From Anaerocolumna jejuensis DSM 15929 (GTDB lineage: Bacteria; Bacillota; Clostridia; Lachnospirales; Lachnospiraceae), in assembly GCF_900142215.1 (NCBI RefSeq), contig NZ_FRAC01000024.1, positions 1 through 64,000 on the forward strand: a DNA stretch of 64,000 nt. Direction: 5' to 3'. A program made the position numbers and the translations under genes. The notes below the pieces were generated by a model, which worked only from the letters and a program-made list of their open reading frames with translations, was not told where the DNA came from and searched no databases. This document shows, piece after piece, positions 7,921 through 15,912 of this stretch (positions within the stretch are counted from its first letter, which is position 1; each line of letters begins with the position of its first letter).

Positions 7921-8499
7921 CTATAACTTATCATTGGAGTTATCCGGGTAATTACAGATGTAAATAAAATCTTCCAGGATTCCAGCCATCTCATCCGGTG
8001 ATTTTTGTGCGTTGTCATTCAGCCATAGAATAAGTATACGGAAAAAGCCGCCGGTGCTGAAAGCAAGTGCATATTGGAGGCTTTCCTTTGAAAAACTCAT
8101 GTCCTTGCCTTTTACCTCCTCAAAAGCGGAAGGTAACAGCTCATCTATCTTTGTAAGGAAAAGCGGGAGCAGCCGGTGCCGGTTAATAACGGATAAAAAG
8201 CCGGTATATTTTTGCATCTCAGTGAAAAATACTCTTGCAATGTTTGGCAGGGATATATCTTTTTGCTGTAAAACAAGGAAGCGGTACTCTGACCAAATTT
8301 TGTAAAAGCAGCCTTCCAGGATATCCTCCTTGCTGGAATAATTCCGGTAAAAGGTCCGTCTGGAAAGCCCTGCATGATCGGTAATCTCCTGTATGGTAAT
8401 TTCCTGATAATTTTCAGTCTCCATCAGCTTTAACAGGGCGGCCTCCATCCAGAGTTTGGATTGGTTTGATTTTGAATTCCCTTTATTTTTATCCTGCAT
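7921..8499 (-). CDS. TetR/AcrR-family transcriptional regulator
   Basis: 192 aa. The N-terminal DNA-binding domain is clear: ITIQEITDHAGLSRRTFYRN followed by YSSKEDIL is the TetR helix-turn-helix. The C-terminal ligand domain resembles TetR_C_33/YxaF-like forms and gives no ligand. The start is ATG 8499 with AGGAGG seven bases upstream; an upstream in-frame ATG (8526) lacks a site. It is divergent from the HXXEE membrane gene at 8633. The gap holds CAAATTGT-like and GTGGTTGACTCCAC dyads suited to an operator, so it probably controls that gene. Confidence 0.85.
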   Translation of the reverse strand: MQDKNKGNSKSNQSKLWMEAALLKLMETENYQEITIQEITDHAGLSRRTFYRNYSSKEDILEGCFYKIWSEYRFLVLQQKDISLPNIARVFFTEMQKYTGFLSVINRHRLLPLFLTKIDELLPSAFEEVKGKDMSFSKESLQYALAFSTGGFFRILILWLNDNAQKSPDEMAGILEDFIYICNYPDNSNDKL

Positions 8500-8548
8500 A
8501 AGCAGTCCTCCTTCATCGTCACACAATATTTGATTTGTAGCTATTAGG

Positions 8549-8568
8549 CTAAAGTGGTTGACTCCACT
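8549..8568. promoter_or_regulatory. candidate TetR operator
   Basis: AAGTGGTTGACTCCACTT is an inverted repeat (AAGTGG/CCACTT, spacer TTGACT) in the gap between the divergent TetR and HXXEE genes, where a TetR-type repressor controlling both would bind. It also holds a TTGACT -35-like hexamer. Confidence 0.5.
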
Positions 8569-8632
8569 TTTTTACTTATTATAATGGAAATTGTTAATCG
8601 ACACAAGTGTGACATTAAAGGAGGAAAAATAA

Positions 8633-9181
8633 ATGAAGACGATGAATTTTATTGTATGGATGCTGCCGGTTATTTTTATGCTCCATGATTTTGAAGAAAT
8701 CATTATGGCAGAGGTATGGGGGCTGCGCTATAAAACTAAGATTAACAAGGTCTGGCCGGGAAAGCAGCCCTTTGGGTTAAATTATATACGCCACTGCCAT
8801 ACACCGACATTTTCTATCGGAGTGGAAATCGAATTTGTGCTTTTTGTACTTATCAGTTTTCTTTCTGTGGCCTTGGATGGGTATTTTATATGGTATGGGG
8901 CTTTCCTGGGATTGGTAATCCATATGATTGTGATCCATATGCCCATATGCTTTCGGTTTAAGAACTATGTACCGGGAGTCATTACATCCGTTATATTTCT
9001 GATTCCCAGTATCTATTTTTTGTACAGGGCAAATATAAGCTTACATTACGGAACAGGAACTATTCTATTAGCCTGCCTGTTTGGAATCGTTATGATCGGT
9101 ATATTAATACCGCTGCTTCATAAGCTGATGGCTTACTGGTCCGAATGGCTATACCGGTATTCAGAGGAAAAAATGATATAA
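8633..9181 (+). CDS. HXXEE-domain membrane protein
   Basis: 182 aa with about five hydrophobic segments. The motif MLHDFEEIIMAEVWG near the N-terminus is the HXXEE signature, and further histidines in FGLNYIRHCHTPTF and IHMIVIHMP fit the family's conserved His/Glu set, which suggests a metal-dependent membrane enzyme. The biochemical role of HXXEE proteins is not established. Start ATG 8633 follows AAAGGAGG. The divergent TetR gene 130 bp away is the likely regulator. Confidence 0.75.
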   Translation: MKTMNFIVWMLPVIFMLHDFEEIIMAEVWGLRYKTKINKVWPGKQPFGLNYIRHCHTPTFSIGVEIEFVLFVLISFLSVALDGYFIWYGAFLGLVIHMIVIHMPICFRFKNYVPGVITSVIFLIPSIYFLYRANISLHYGTGTILLACLFGIVMIGILIPLLHKLMAYWSEWLYRYSEEKMI

Positions 9182-9201
9182 GATGAATTAAGTTCCGGAC
9201 C

Positions 9202-9252
9202 ACTTCCAGGTATTAAAATGCCATATATTCCAGCACTTTTATACCTGGAAGT
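9202..9252. repeat. hairpin with conserved CCATATNTTCCAGC loop, copy 2
   Basis: ACTTCCAGGTAT pairs with ATACCTGGAAGT, with AAAA/TTTT continuing the stem inward; the loop contains CCATATATTCCAGC. It lies just after a stop codon and is preceded by TGAATTAAGTT, as the copy at 3751-3803 is preceded by TGAATTATGTT. The stems differ, the loop is kept. Confidence 0.55.
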
Positions 9253-9265
9253 TGTAAAACCGAAA

Positions 9266-9363
9266 GGGGCTGCTGCAAAATAGAAATTTCATACCAGATA
9301 CCTTGTATAGATTCGTTTTTGCATACAATATCCGGTATTGGCTGTTCTATTTTCGGCAGCCCC
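9266..9363 (+). terminator. long GGGGCTGCTGC hairpin, probable terminator
   Basis: GGGGCTGCTGCAAAATAGAA (9266-9285) pairs with TTCTATTTTCGGCAGCCCC (9345-9363); the interior also pairs (ATACC/GGTAT, TTGTAT/ATACAA). CACTTTTC follows. It separates the HXXEE gene from the XRE-ABC operon and shares its base with 2146-2210 and 20254-20308. Confidence 0.65.
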
Positions 9364-9370
9364 ACTTTTC

Positions 9371-9476
9371 ATGGTTAACCATAGGTTAATTTTATTAACG
9401 TAAATTAACTATAAATCCATTGTATATAAATAGCCCAGGTTATAAAATAATATACATAATATATGGTAATTACCAT
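9371..9476 (+). promoter_or_regulatory. operator/promoter region of the XRE-ABC operon
   Basis: Three dyads lie ahead of the xre gene: ATGGTTAACCAT (9371-9382), GTTAATTTTATTAAC (9385-9399) and ATGGTAATTACCAT (9463-9476). The last ends just ahead of the GGAAAGGAG ribosome site. Repeated short palindromes of the form ATGGT/ACCAT suggest binding by the XRE protein encoded immediately downstream, giving autoregulation. Confidence 0.5.
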
Positions 9477-9490
9477 GGAAAGGAGCTCTT

Positions 9491-10603
9491 ATGGATACGA
9501 TTAATATAGGAAAGATGATATCGGTTAAACGGAAAGATAAAGGAATTACCCAGGAAGAACTGGCAAATTACCTGGGAGTATCAAAGCCTGCGGTTTCTAA
9601 ATGGGAATCGGGCCAGAGCTATCCGGATATTCTGCTGCTTCCGATTCTGGCTGCCTATTTTAATATATCGGTGGATGAGCTGATTGGATACGAGCCTAAG
9701 ATGGTAAAGGAGGATGTAAGAAAACTCTATCACCGTTTGGCAGATGATTTTGCCCAAAAGCCCTTTGATCAGGTTTATAAGGAATGTGAGGAATTACTGA
9801 AAAAATATTTTTCCTGCTGGTACCTGCAATATCAAATCGGCTTGCTGTACCTGAATCATTGCAGTCTTGCAGGAAGCCCTGAAAAGACGGCAGGAATACT
9901 GCAAAGAGCAGTGGAGGTTCTTGAACAGGTGGAGCATTCCGGTGATGATATAAGCCTTGTCAAGCAGGCGATGCAGATAAAGGCATACTGTTACCTCTGC
10001 CAGCAGAAGCCCACCGAGGCCATAGAGGTTCTGGAAAGCCTCTGTGAGCCGATGATACAGACGGAAACCCTGCTAATAAAGGCTTATCAGCTAAAAGGAG
10101 AGAAAGAGAAAGCAATCGAGTATTTACAGGGCTCTACTTTTACAAGTTTAAATACAATACTGGGCTCTGCCACGGATTTCTTTCAGCTGTATGCGGACAA
10201 TGAAGAACGGATGGACCAGTACTATGATATTTTTATAAAGCTGATTGATATTTTTGAAATCGATCAGGTAGCTGCAGGAGGACTATATACCATCTATTTC
10301 GTTGCGGCTACCGTTTATGTAACTCAGGGAAGAAATGAAAAAGCACTGGATGTACTGGACAGGTATGTGGATTTGGCAAAGCGGAATGCGAAGAAGGATT
10401 TTACACTCCATGGAAGTAAGATATTTGATTCCCTGGAAAATTATCTGAGGGCAATTGACGCAGAGACCCTGGCTCCCCGCAATTCCCAGGTGATATGGCA
10501 GGATATCAGGAAGATAGTTGCTGAAAATCCTGCTTTTAATGCACTGGAAGGGGAACCGCGGTTCCAGCTGATCAAAAAGAGCTTACAGGAGCTGGTAAAC
10601 TAA
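9491..10603 (+). CDS. XRE-family regulator with C-terminal TPR-like sensor region
   Basis: 370 aa. Residues 9-62 form a helix-turn-helix (KDKGITQEELANYLGVSKPA, then VSKWESGQSYPDI). The remainder is helical with TPR-like pairs (AGILQRAVEVLEQVEHSG, AIEVLESLCEP, EKALDVLDRYVDLAKR), a layout seen in peptide- or stress-sensing regulators next to ABC exporters. The start ATG follows AAAGGAG. It heads an operon with a PLDc_N membrane protein and an ABC transporter and probably regulates it. Function is cytoplasmic; the signal is unknown. Confidence 0.85.
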   Translation: MDTINIGKMISVKRKDKGITQEELANYLGVSKPAVSKWESGQSYPDILLLPILAAYFNISVDELIGYEPKMVKEDVRKLYHRLADDFAQKPFDQVYKECEELLKKYFSCWYLQYQIGLLYLNHCSLAGSPEKTAGILQRAVEVLEQVEHSGDDISLVKQAMQIKAYCYLCQQKPTEAIEVLESLCEPMIQTETLLIKAYQLKGEKEKAIEYLQGSTFTSLNTILGSATDFFQLYADNEERMDQYYDIFIKLIDIFEIDQVAAGGLYTIYFVAATVYVTQGRNEKALDVLDRYVDLAKRNAKKDFTLHGSKIFDSLENYLRAIDAETLAPRNSQVIWQDIRKIVAENPAFNALEGEPRFQLIKKSLQELVN

Positions 10604-10683
10604 GGGCAAGAATAAATCAGATTATATGCTGCCGGCAGTCTGGCTTCCAACTGTTTACCGAGCAGCGGAAAATGAGGTAAACT

Positions 10684-10893
10684 ATGAGTGATTTCAGTCA
10701 AATAAAGGAATATATCCCGTTTCTTATCCCAATTTTAATCATACAATATGGATTAATGATAGCAGCCCTGATTCATATCTTCCGCCATCAGAACTACCGT
10801 TTTGGCAACAGAATCCTTTGGGTTATTATAACCGTGGTAGTCAATACAATAGGGCCCATTCTATATTTTACAATCGGCAGAGGTGAGGATTAA
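10684..10893 (+). CDS. PLDc_N-domain small membrane protein
   Basis: 69 aa with two transmembrane segments (about 11-35 and 44-66). The pattern IHIFRHQNYRFGNRILWVII then NTIGPILYFTIGRGED matches the phospholipase D N-terminal (PLDc_N) domain found alone in many small Firmicute proteins. No catalytic HKD motif is present, so it is not a phospholipase. Its stop overlaps the first base of the ABC ATPase start, so the genes are co-translated. It is probably an accessory subunit of the ABC transporter. Confidence 0.8.
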   Translation: MSDFSQIKEYIPFLIPILIIQYGLMIAALIHIFRHQNYRFGNRILWVIITVVVNTIGPILYFTIGRGED

Positions 10894-11810
10894 TGGCAGT
10901 TCTGGAGCTGGATAAGGTGAATAAAAAATTTGGAGATATGAAGGTAATCAGTGATTTAAGCTTTCAGGTCACGGAGCATTCCGTCTTTGGCTTCATCGGT
11001 AAAAATGGTGCTGGAAAAACAACCACCATGAAAATGATTCTGGGATTTTTGCAGCAGGATTCAGGAGCTATCCGTGTATGCGGGGAAAAAGTTAGCTATG
11101 GCAATACAAAAACCAACCGTAACATCGGTTATCTGCCGGATGTGCCGGAGTATTACGGCTATATGAATCCCAGGGAATATCTAAGGCTTTGCGGAGAAAT
11201 AACAGGATTAAGCAAGGAGGCCATCCGTTCAAGAACCGGGGAGTTATTAGAGCTGGTAGGCCTGGAGGGCGTTAACAGAAAAGTACATGGTTTTTCAAGG
11301 GGAATGAAGCAAAGACTTGGAATTGCACAGGCACTTTTAAACGAGCCCAAACTCTTAATCTGCGATGAGCCGACTTCTGCCCTGGACCCGGTAGGCAGGA
11401 AGGAGATACTGGATATCCTCTCCCTGGCAAAGGACAGGACTACCATACTGTTTTCCACGCATATTTTATCGGATGTGGAACGAATCTGTGACAGTATTGG
11501 AGTCTTAAACCAGGGAAAACTGGTTTTGGGAGGGAATGTAGCTGATATCAGGCATAAGTACCGAAAGGATATCATTGGGCTTGAAATAGGAGGTCAGTAC
11601 CCTGTGGAGAAGGCTGCTGCCGGACTGAAGGAGCTTGCCTTTGTAAACAATATTCATATAAGCGGCCAAAGGATTGAAGTGGAGGTTCATAATGCAGAAG
11701 ATTCCGGAGCGGGCATTTTAGCATTTTTGTTAAAGGAAAATATTCCTGTAATCCGCTATGAGATTATGGAACCTTCCCTGGAAAATGTATTTCTGGAGGT
11801 GGTAGGATGA
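10893..11810 (+). CDS. ABC transporter ATP-binding protein
   Basis: 305 aa. Walker A is GKNGAGKTTTMK, the signature HGFSRGMKQRLGIAQ, Walker B LLICDEPTSALDP, and the switch histidine is in STHILSDVER. The C-terminal 80 residues resemble the extra domain of bacteriocin/antibiotic efflux ATPases (CcmA/BcrA class). The start (ATG 10893) shares its A with the PLDc_N stop, and the stop overlaps the permease start. With the 11807 permease it should form a membrane exporter; the substrate, perhaps a peptide antibiotic or lipid, is not shown. Confidence 0.92.
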   Translation: MAVLELDKVNKKFGDMKVISDLSFQVTEHSVFGFIGKNGAGKTTTMKMILGFLQQDSGAIRVCGEKVSYGNTKTNRNIGYLPDVPEYYGYMNPREYLRLCGEITGLSKEAIRSRTGELLELVGLEGVNRKVHGFSRGMKQRLGIAQALLNEPKLLICDEPTSALDPVGRKEILDILSLAKDRTTILFSTHILSDVERICDSIGVLNQGKLVLGGNVADIRHKYRKDIIGLEIGGQYPVEKAAAGLKELAFVNNIHISGQRIEVEVHNAEDSGAGILAFLLKENIPVIRYEIMEPSLENVFLEVVG

Positions 11811-12571
11811 GAGGCTTTCTTGCATTTACGAAAAAAGAATTCAGGGAGCAGGCGCGCACTTACAAGTGGCTAATAGTCCTGTCGGTATTTTTCCTTTTTG
11901 GGCTGATGAGCCCCCTTCTTGCCAAGCTGACACCGGTTTTAATCTCTTCCATGGATATGGGGGGAGTTACATTAACCTTGCCAAAGCCCACCGCCATGGA
12001 TGCTTATGCCCAGTATTTCAAAAACATGACACAGATGGGGATTGTGGTACTGCTTCTTATCTTTGGAGGAACCTTGTCCAATGAGCTGGTCAAAGGGACC
12101 CTGGTCAATATCCTGGCAAAGGGACTGTCAAGAGCAGCAGTATTGCTTTCAAAATACACAGCAGCGGTTATCCTGTGGTCCGCTGGCTTTCTTCTGTCCG
12201 CTGTAACAAATTATGGATACACAGCATATCTCTTTGGGGAGCCCCGAGTTCCTGCGCTTATTTTTTCGATGTTCTGCCTGTGGCTGTTTGGCTGTTTTGT
12301 AATTGCGCTGATTCTTTTCTCCAGCACATTGGCAGCAGGCTCTTTCGGAGGCTTGATTTTATCGGCAGTTACCCTGTTTATCCTGTTGATGGTAAACATC
12401 CTTCCAAAGGCAGAAAAGTTCAATCCGGTTACCCTTGCATCAAAAAATACTGCTCTTTTAAACGGAACGGTAAAAGGGGACTCTTTATATCTGACCATAG
12501 GGATAACAATTGCGCTGACGGTGTTATGCCTTGTAATTTCTATCCAGATGTTTAGGAAAAAGAAAATATAG
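11807..12571 (+). CDS. ABC transporter permease (ABC-2 type)
   Basis: 254 aa with six predicted membrane segments, starting FLAFTKKEFREQARTYKWLI, the amphipathic entry helix of ABC-2/NatB-type permeases. The central motif LSNELVKGTLVNILAKGLSR is the conserved coupling region. ATG 11807 overlaps the ATPase stop by four bases. Partner of the ATPase at 10893; a terminator follows at 12604. Confidence 0.88.
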   Translation: MRGFLAFTKKEFREQARTYKWLIVLSVFFLFGLMSPLLAKLTPVLISSMDMGGVTLTLPKPTAMDAYAQYFKNMTQMGIVVLLLIFGGTLSNELVKGTLVNILAKGLSRAAVLLSKYTAAVILWSAGFLLSAVTNYGYTAYLFGEPRVPALIFSMFCLWLFGCFVIALILFSSTLAAGSFGGLILSAVTLFILLMVNILPKAEKFNPVTLASKNTALLNGTVKGDSLYLTIGITIALTVLCLVISIQMFRKKKI

Positions 12572-12603
12572 TTTCCGGTTATGCCGGAAGAGATTATGAA
12601 TAG

Positions 12604-12671
12604 ATGCTCCTCTTTGGGTAAGCAGCCAGGCAGTAAGGGCTGTTTGTTCCAAGAGGAGCTATTTTGTTTTT
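12604..12671 (+). terminator. terminator of the XRE-ABC operon
   Basis: GCTCCTCTTTGG pairs with CCAAGAGGAGC, an inner GCAGCC/GGCTGT pair extends it, and ATTTTGTTTTT follows. Confidence 0.75.
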
Positions 12672-12855
12672 ATATAGATATATGGTAATTCTCTTGCATT
12701 ATGCTAAGGGGTGCTTATGTAAGAGGATAGGGTGCTTATGGAAGAGGATGGGACAGTTGATTGTTTCTCCCATCTAAGGTATAATGCTTGTACGTATGTT
12801 TATGGTTTTAGGAAGGAAATTATCGCAAAGGTATACAGAACCTTAGGAGGAATAA

Positions 12856-13794
12856 ATGAGATTCAGGCCATGTATTGATATACACAATGGGAAAGTCAAG
12901 CAGATTGTAGGCGGAAGCCTTACAGATGAAAAGTGTGAAAGTAAAGCGCTTTCACACTCCATTATTTATGGCAGTACCTCAGACCTGTCTGCGGTATGCA
13001 ATGGGAGCAAGTGTGAAAAAGAAGCACTTTCACACTCCGATATTAATGGCAGTACCCCAGACCTGTCTGCGGTATGTAATGGGAGCATGAGTAAGGCTAA
13101 GGAGAACTTTGTATCGGAAAAAGGCGGAGAATATTACGCATCCCTTTACAAGGAGGATGGTCTTAAGGGTGGCCACATCATCCTGTTAAATCCGGCAGGT
13201 ACCAAAGAATATGAGTTGGATATGGAGCAGGCTGAAAAAGCATTAAAAGAATATCCCGGCGGCCTTCAGATCGGGGGAGGAATCACGGATAAGAACGCTT
13301 CTGCTTTTCTGGAAGCAGGTGCCTCCCACGTTATTGTAACCTCCTATGTCTTTCAGGATGGCTTTATCCAATATGATAATCTTAAACGGATATCCGCTGA
13401 GACGGGAAAGGACAAATTGGTGCTGGATGTCAGCTGCCGTAAGCGGGGAGAGGATTATTTCATTGTAACCGACCGCTGGCAGAAATTCACCAGGGAAAAG
13501 CTTTCCTTTTCTCTATTGAAGGATTTGGCAGATTACTGTGATGAATTCCTGATCCATGGGGTAGATGTGGAAGGAAAGTCAGCAGGAATTGACAGGGAGT
13601 TGATAGAGTTACTAAGTGAATGGCAGGATTCCTGCATAACCTATGCAGGAGGAGTGAGTAACTTTGAGGACCTTGAAAGCATAAGGAAGAGCGGAAAGGG
13701 AAACATTGATGTTACCATAGGAAGCTCTTTAAGCCTTTTTGGAGGACCACTGAATTATAGGGAAGTGGTGGAATGGTTCCGGCAGCATTCATAG
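12856..13794 (+). CDS. hisA: eukaryotic-type HisA isomerase with in-frame palindromic-repeat insertion
   Basis: Phosphoribosylformimino-AICAR-P isomerase, histidine pathway. The barrel starts FRPCIDIHNGKVKQIVGGSL (catalytic Asp in CIDIHNGK), continues NFVSEKGGEYYASLYKEDGL, GGHIILLNP, LQIGGGI, and ends with YAGGVSNFEDL and TIGSSLSLFGG. This is the HIS6-like version normally near 260 aa. Here codons 26-77 are two tandem 26-residue repeats (ALSHSIIYGSTSDLSAVCNG in the first) encoded by 78-bp palindromic units; removing them leaves 260 aa and an uninterrupted family pattern. Both repeats keep the frame, so the protein is probably made with an enlarged loop after strand 1. No other his genes are adjacent. 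Start follows AGGAGG. Confidence 0.9.
   Translation: MRFRPCIDIHNGKVKQIVGGSLTDEKCESKALSHSIIYGSTSDLSAVCNGSKCEKEALSHSDINGSTPDLSAVCNGSMSKAKENFVSEKGGEYYASLYKEDGLKGGHIILLNPAGTKEYELDMEQAEKALKEYPGGLQIGGGITDKNASAFLEAGASHVIVTSYVFQDGFIQYDNLKRISAETGKDKLVLDVSCRKRGEDYFIVTDRWQKFTREKLSFSLLKDLADYCDEFLIHGVDVEGKSAGIDRELIELLSEWQDSCITYAGGVSNFEDLESIRKSGKGNIDVTIGSSLSLFGGPLNYREVVEWFRQHS
12931..13086 (+). repeat. two tandem 78-bp palindromic repeats (family B) inside hisA
   Basis: Units 12931-13008 and 13009-13086. Each holds hairpin A (GTGTGAAAG ... CTTTCACAC) and hairpin B (GCAGTACC, CAGA, CCTG, TCTG, GGTATGC) and ends CAATGGGAGC or TAATGGGAGC. The units differ at about ten positions. The same repeat occurs between spoVAC and spoVAD (46559-46752) and, shortened, before spoVAE (47823-47937). 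Confidence 0.9.
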
Positions 13795-13851
13795 AAGCTG
13801 TTGTAATGTAAAAAGCAAAAAGCAGAATAGAATGACATGGGAGGAAAGCGG

Positions 13852-14676
13852 ATGGAAGCATATACTGGCTTTGCCCAGGTTTATGATAAATTCATGGATA
13901 ATGTCCCCTATGATGAATGGGCACAGGATATCCGGAAAATACTTTTAAAATATGGCGTTTCGGAGGGCATCCTTTTAGATCTGGGGTGCGGGACGGGAAA
14001 TATTACAAGAAGGCTTGCCGATTGCGGTTATGACATGATTGGAATTGATATTTCGGAGGAAATGCTTCAGATTGCCATGGAAAAGAAATATGAGGAAGAT
14101 GAAGATATTCCCCAGGCCAGTAAGAGAGAGGATATCCTTTATCTGAATCAGGACATGAGGGACTTTGAACTGTATGGAACCGTTTCAGCAGTGGTATGTA
14201 CTTGTGACAGCTTAAATTATATAACGAAGGAAGAAGAGCTGCTGCACATTTTTTCCCTGGTGAATAATTATCTGGAAGCCGGGGGAATCTTCCTTTTTGA
14301 TATGAATACGGAATATAAGTACAAAGAAATCCTAGGTGACAGCGTGATTGCAGAAAACAGAGAGGATTGCAGCTTTATCTGGGAAAATTATTTCGATGAA
14401 AAGGAAAGCATCAACGAATATCAGGTAACAATATTTGTAGAAGCAGAAGAGGAAGAAGAGGAGAGACATAACCAGGGCAGGCTTTATGAAAAATTCAGTG
14501 AGACCCATTACCAGAAGGCTTATTCCATCGATACGGTAAAGGCATTGCTGGAAAAAGCGGGAATGGAATTTATCGGCATATATGAAGCGTTTTTAGATGA
14601 ACCTCCTGCTGAAACTACTCAAAGGGTATGCTTCCTTGCCAGAGAAAAATTCCAGCCAGGAAAGGTATACCAGTAA
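13852..14676 (+). CDS. class I SAM-dependent methyltransferase
   Basis: 274 aa; begins YTGFAQVYDKFMDNVPYDEW, the opening of the YqeM-type family common in clostridia. SAM motif I is LLDLGCGTGNITRRLADCG, followed by the ribose-binding acidic end IGIDISEEML. Motif IV is near VVCTCDSLNYI. The methyl acceptor is unknown. The start is ATG 13852, after GGGAGG; the in-frame ATG at 13837 lies before that site. It sits 57 bp after hisA and 118 bp before hslO. Confidence 0.85.
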   Translation: MEAYTGFAQVYDKFMDNVPYDEWAQDIRKILLKYGVSEGILLDLGCGTGNITRRLADCGYDMIGIDISEEMLQIAMEKKYEEDEDIPQASKREDILYLNQDMRDFELYGTVSAVVCTCDSLNYITKEEELLHIFSLVNNYLEAGGIFLFDMNTEYKYKEILGDSVIAENREDCSFIWENYFDEKESINEYQVTIFVEAEEEEEERHNQGRLYEKFSETHYQKAYSIDTVKALLEKAGMEFIGIYEAFLDEPPAETTQRVCFLAREKFQPGKVYQ

Positions 14677-14794
14677 AATACAGACAGTTCTCAGCCCAAT
14701 CTCAGCCCAGTTTTACGTGCGCAGGGAGGGCAAACATTTTTCAACTATGTATTCAGGAATATCAGATCATAGATTTGATACGAAAGGAGTTAAC

Positions 14795-15673
14795 ATGAAA
14801 GATTATATCGTAAGGGCAACAGCAGCAGATAATCAGATACGTGCATTTGCGGCAACGACCAGAAATCTGGTGGAGCATGCAAGAAGTGTGCATAATACAA
14901 GTCCCGTAGCAACAGCAGCACTTGGAAGGCTCCTGACGGCGGGAGCAATGATGGGAAGTATGATGAAGGGAACGGATGATTTACTCACCCTGCAGATAAA
15001 AAGTGACGGACCCATAGGAGGAATTACGGTAACTGCCGATTCCAAGGCAAATGTAAAAGGATATGTGTATCATCCCGAGGTCATGCTTCCTCCCAGCCCC
15101 AAAGGAAAATTAGATGTGGGCGGCGCATTAAGGCCCGGTATACTAAGCGTCATAAAGGATATGGGCTTAAAGGAGCCTTATGTGGGACAGACAGAGCTGG
15201 TATCCGGTGAGATTGCAGAGGACATCACTTACTATTATGCAGTTTCCGAGCAGGTCCCCTCCTCTGTAGCCTTAGGGGTATTAATGAATAAGGAAAATAC
15301 CGTAAGGCAGGCAGGGGGATTTATTATCCAGCTTATGCCCTTTGCAGAGGAAGAAGTAATACGGAAGCTGGAGGAGAAGATTGCAGGCCTTCCTTCCATC
15401 ACTTCTCTTTTAGAGGCGGAAAATACACCGGAGAGCATTCTGACAACAATTCTCGGGGATATGGGCCTTTCCATACTTGATACCATGGATACAAGCTTTT
15501 ACTGCAATTGTACCAAGGAAAGAGTGGAAAAAGCCATCGTAAGTATCGGGAAAAAGGAAATCCAGGAAATGATTGATGAGAAGGAGACCATTGAGGTTAA
15601 CTGCCATTTCTGTAATTCCAAATATCATTTTGACGTGGAAGACCTGAAAGAAATTATAAAAAGAAGCAAGTAA
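14795..15673 (+). CDS. hslO: Hsp33 redox-regulated chaperone
   Basis: 292-aa cytoplasmic holdase that becomes active when its zinc-binding cysteines are oxidised. Start MKDYIVRATAADNQIRAFAA is the normal Hsp33 N-terminus and follows AAAGGAG at a proper distance, so longer upstream extensions are rejected. The C-terminal zinc switch is intact: CNC near residue 239 and CHFC near 271. Conserved GPIGGITVTADS and SSVALGVLMNKEN are present. A terminator follows. Confidence 0.94.
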   Translation: MKDYIVRATAADNQIRAFAATTRNLVEHARSVHNTSPVATAALGRLLTAGAMMGSMMKGTDDLLTLQIKSDGPIGGITVTADSKANVKGYVYHPEVMLPPSPKGKLDVGGALRPGILSVIKDMGLKEPYVGQTELVSGEIAEDITYYYAVSEQVPSSVALGVLMNKENTVRQAGGFIIQLMPFAEEEVIRKLEEKIAGLPSITSLLEAENTPESILTTILGDMGLSILDTMDTSFYCNCTKERVEKAIVSIGKKEIQEMIDEKETIEVNCHFCNSKYHFDVEDLKEIIKRSK

Positions 15674-15709
15674 CAGGGAATAATAACAGGAAATTATACA
15701 TTCATTGAA

Positions 15710-15748
15710 AGAGCCGGGTGCAGGGAAAAGTACCTGGCTTTTTCCGTA
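15710..15748 (+). terminator. hslO terminator
   Basis: AGAGCCGGGTGC pairs with GTACCTGGCT around AGGGAAAA, followed by TTTTTCC. Confidence 0.75.
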
Positions 15749-15912
15749 TAAAAGAACATCAGCATATTCATTGCTATTTTACGAAAACTATAGTAAAATA
15801 AATTTGAGACATAAATTACCTTTTCTGGAATCGGCATAAAACCTTATAATTATTCCAGTGGAATAAAAGAATATTTGCGAAATGTTTCGTAAAATGAAAA
15901 AGGAGTGTAAAT

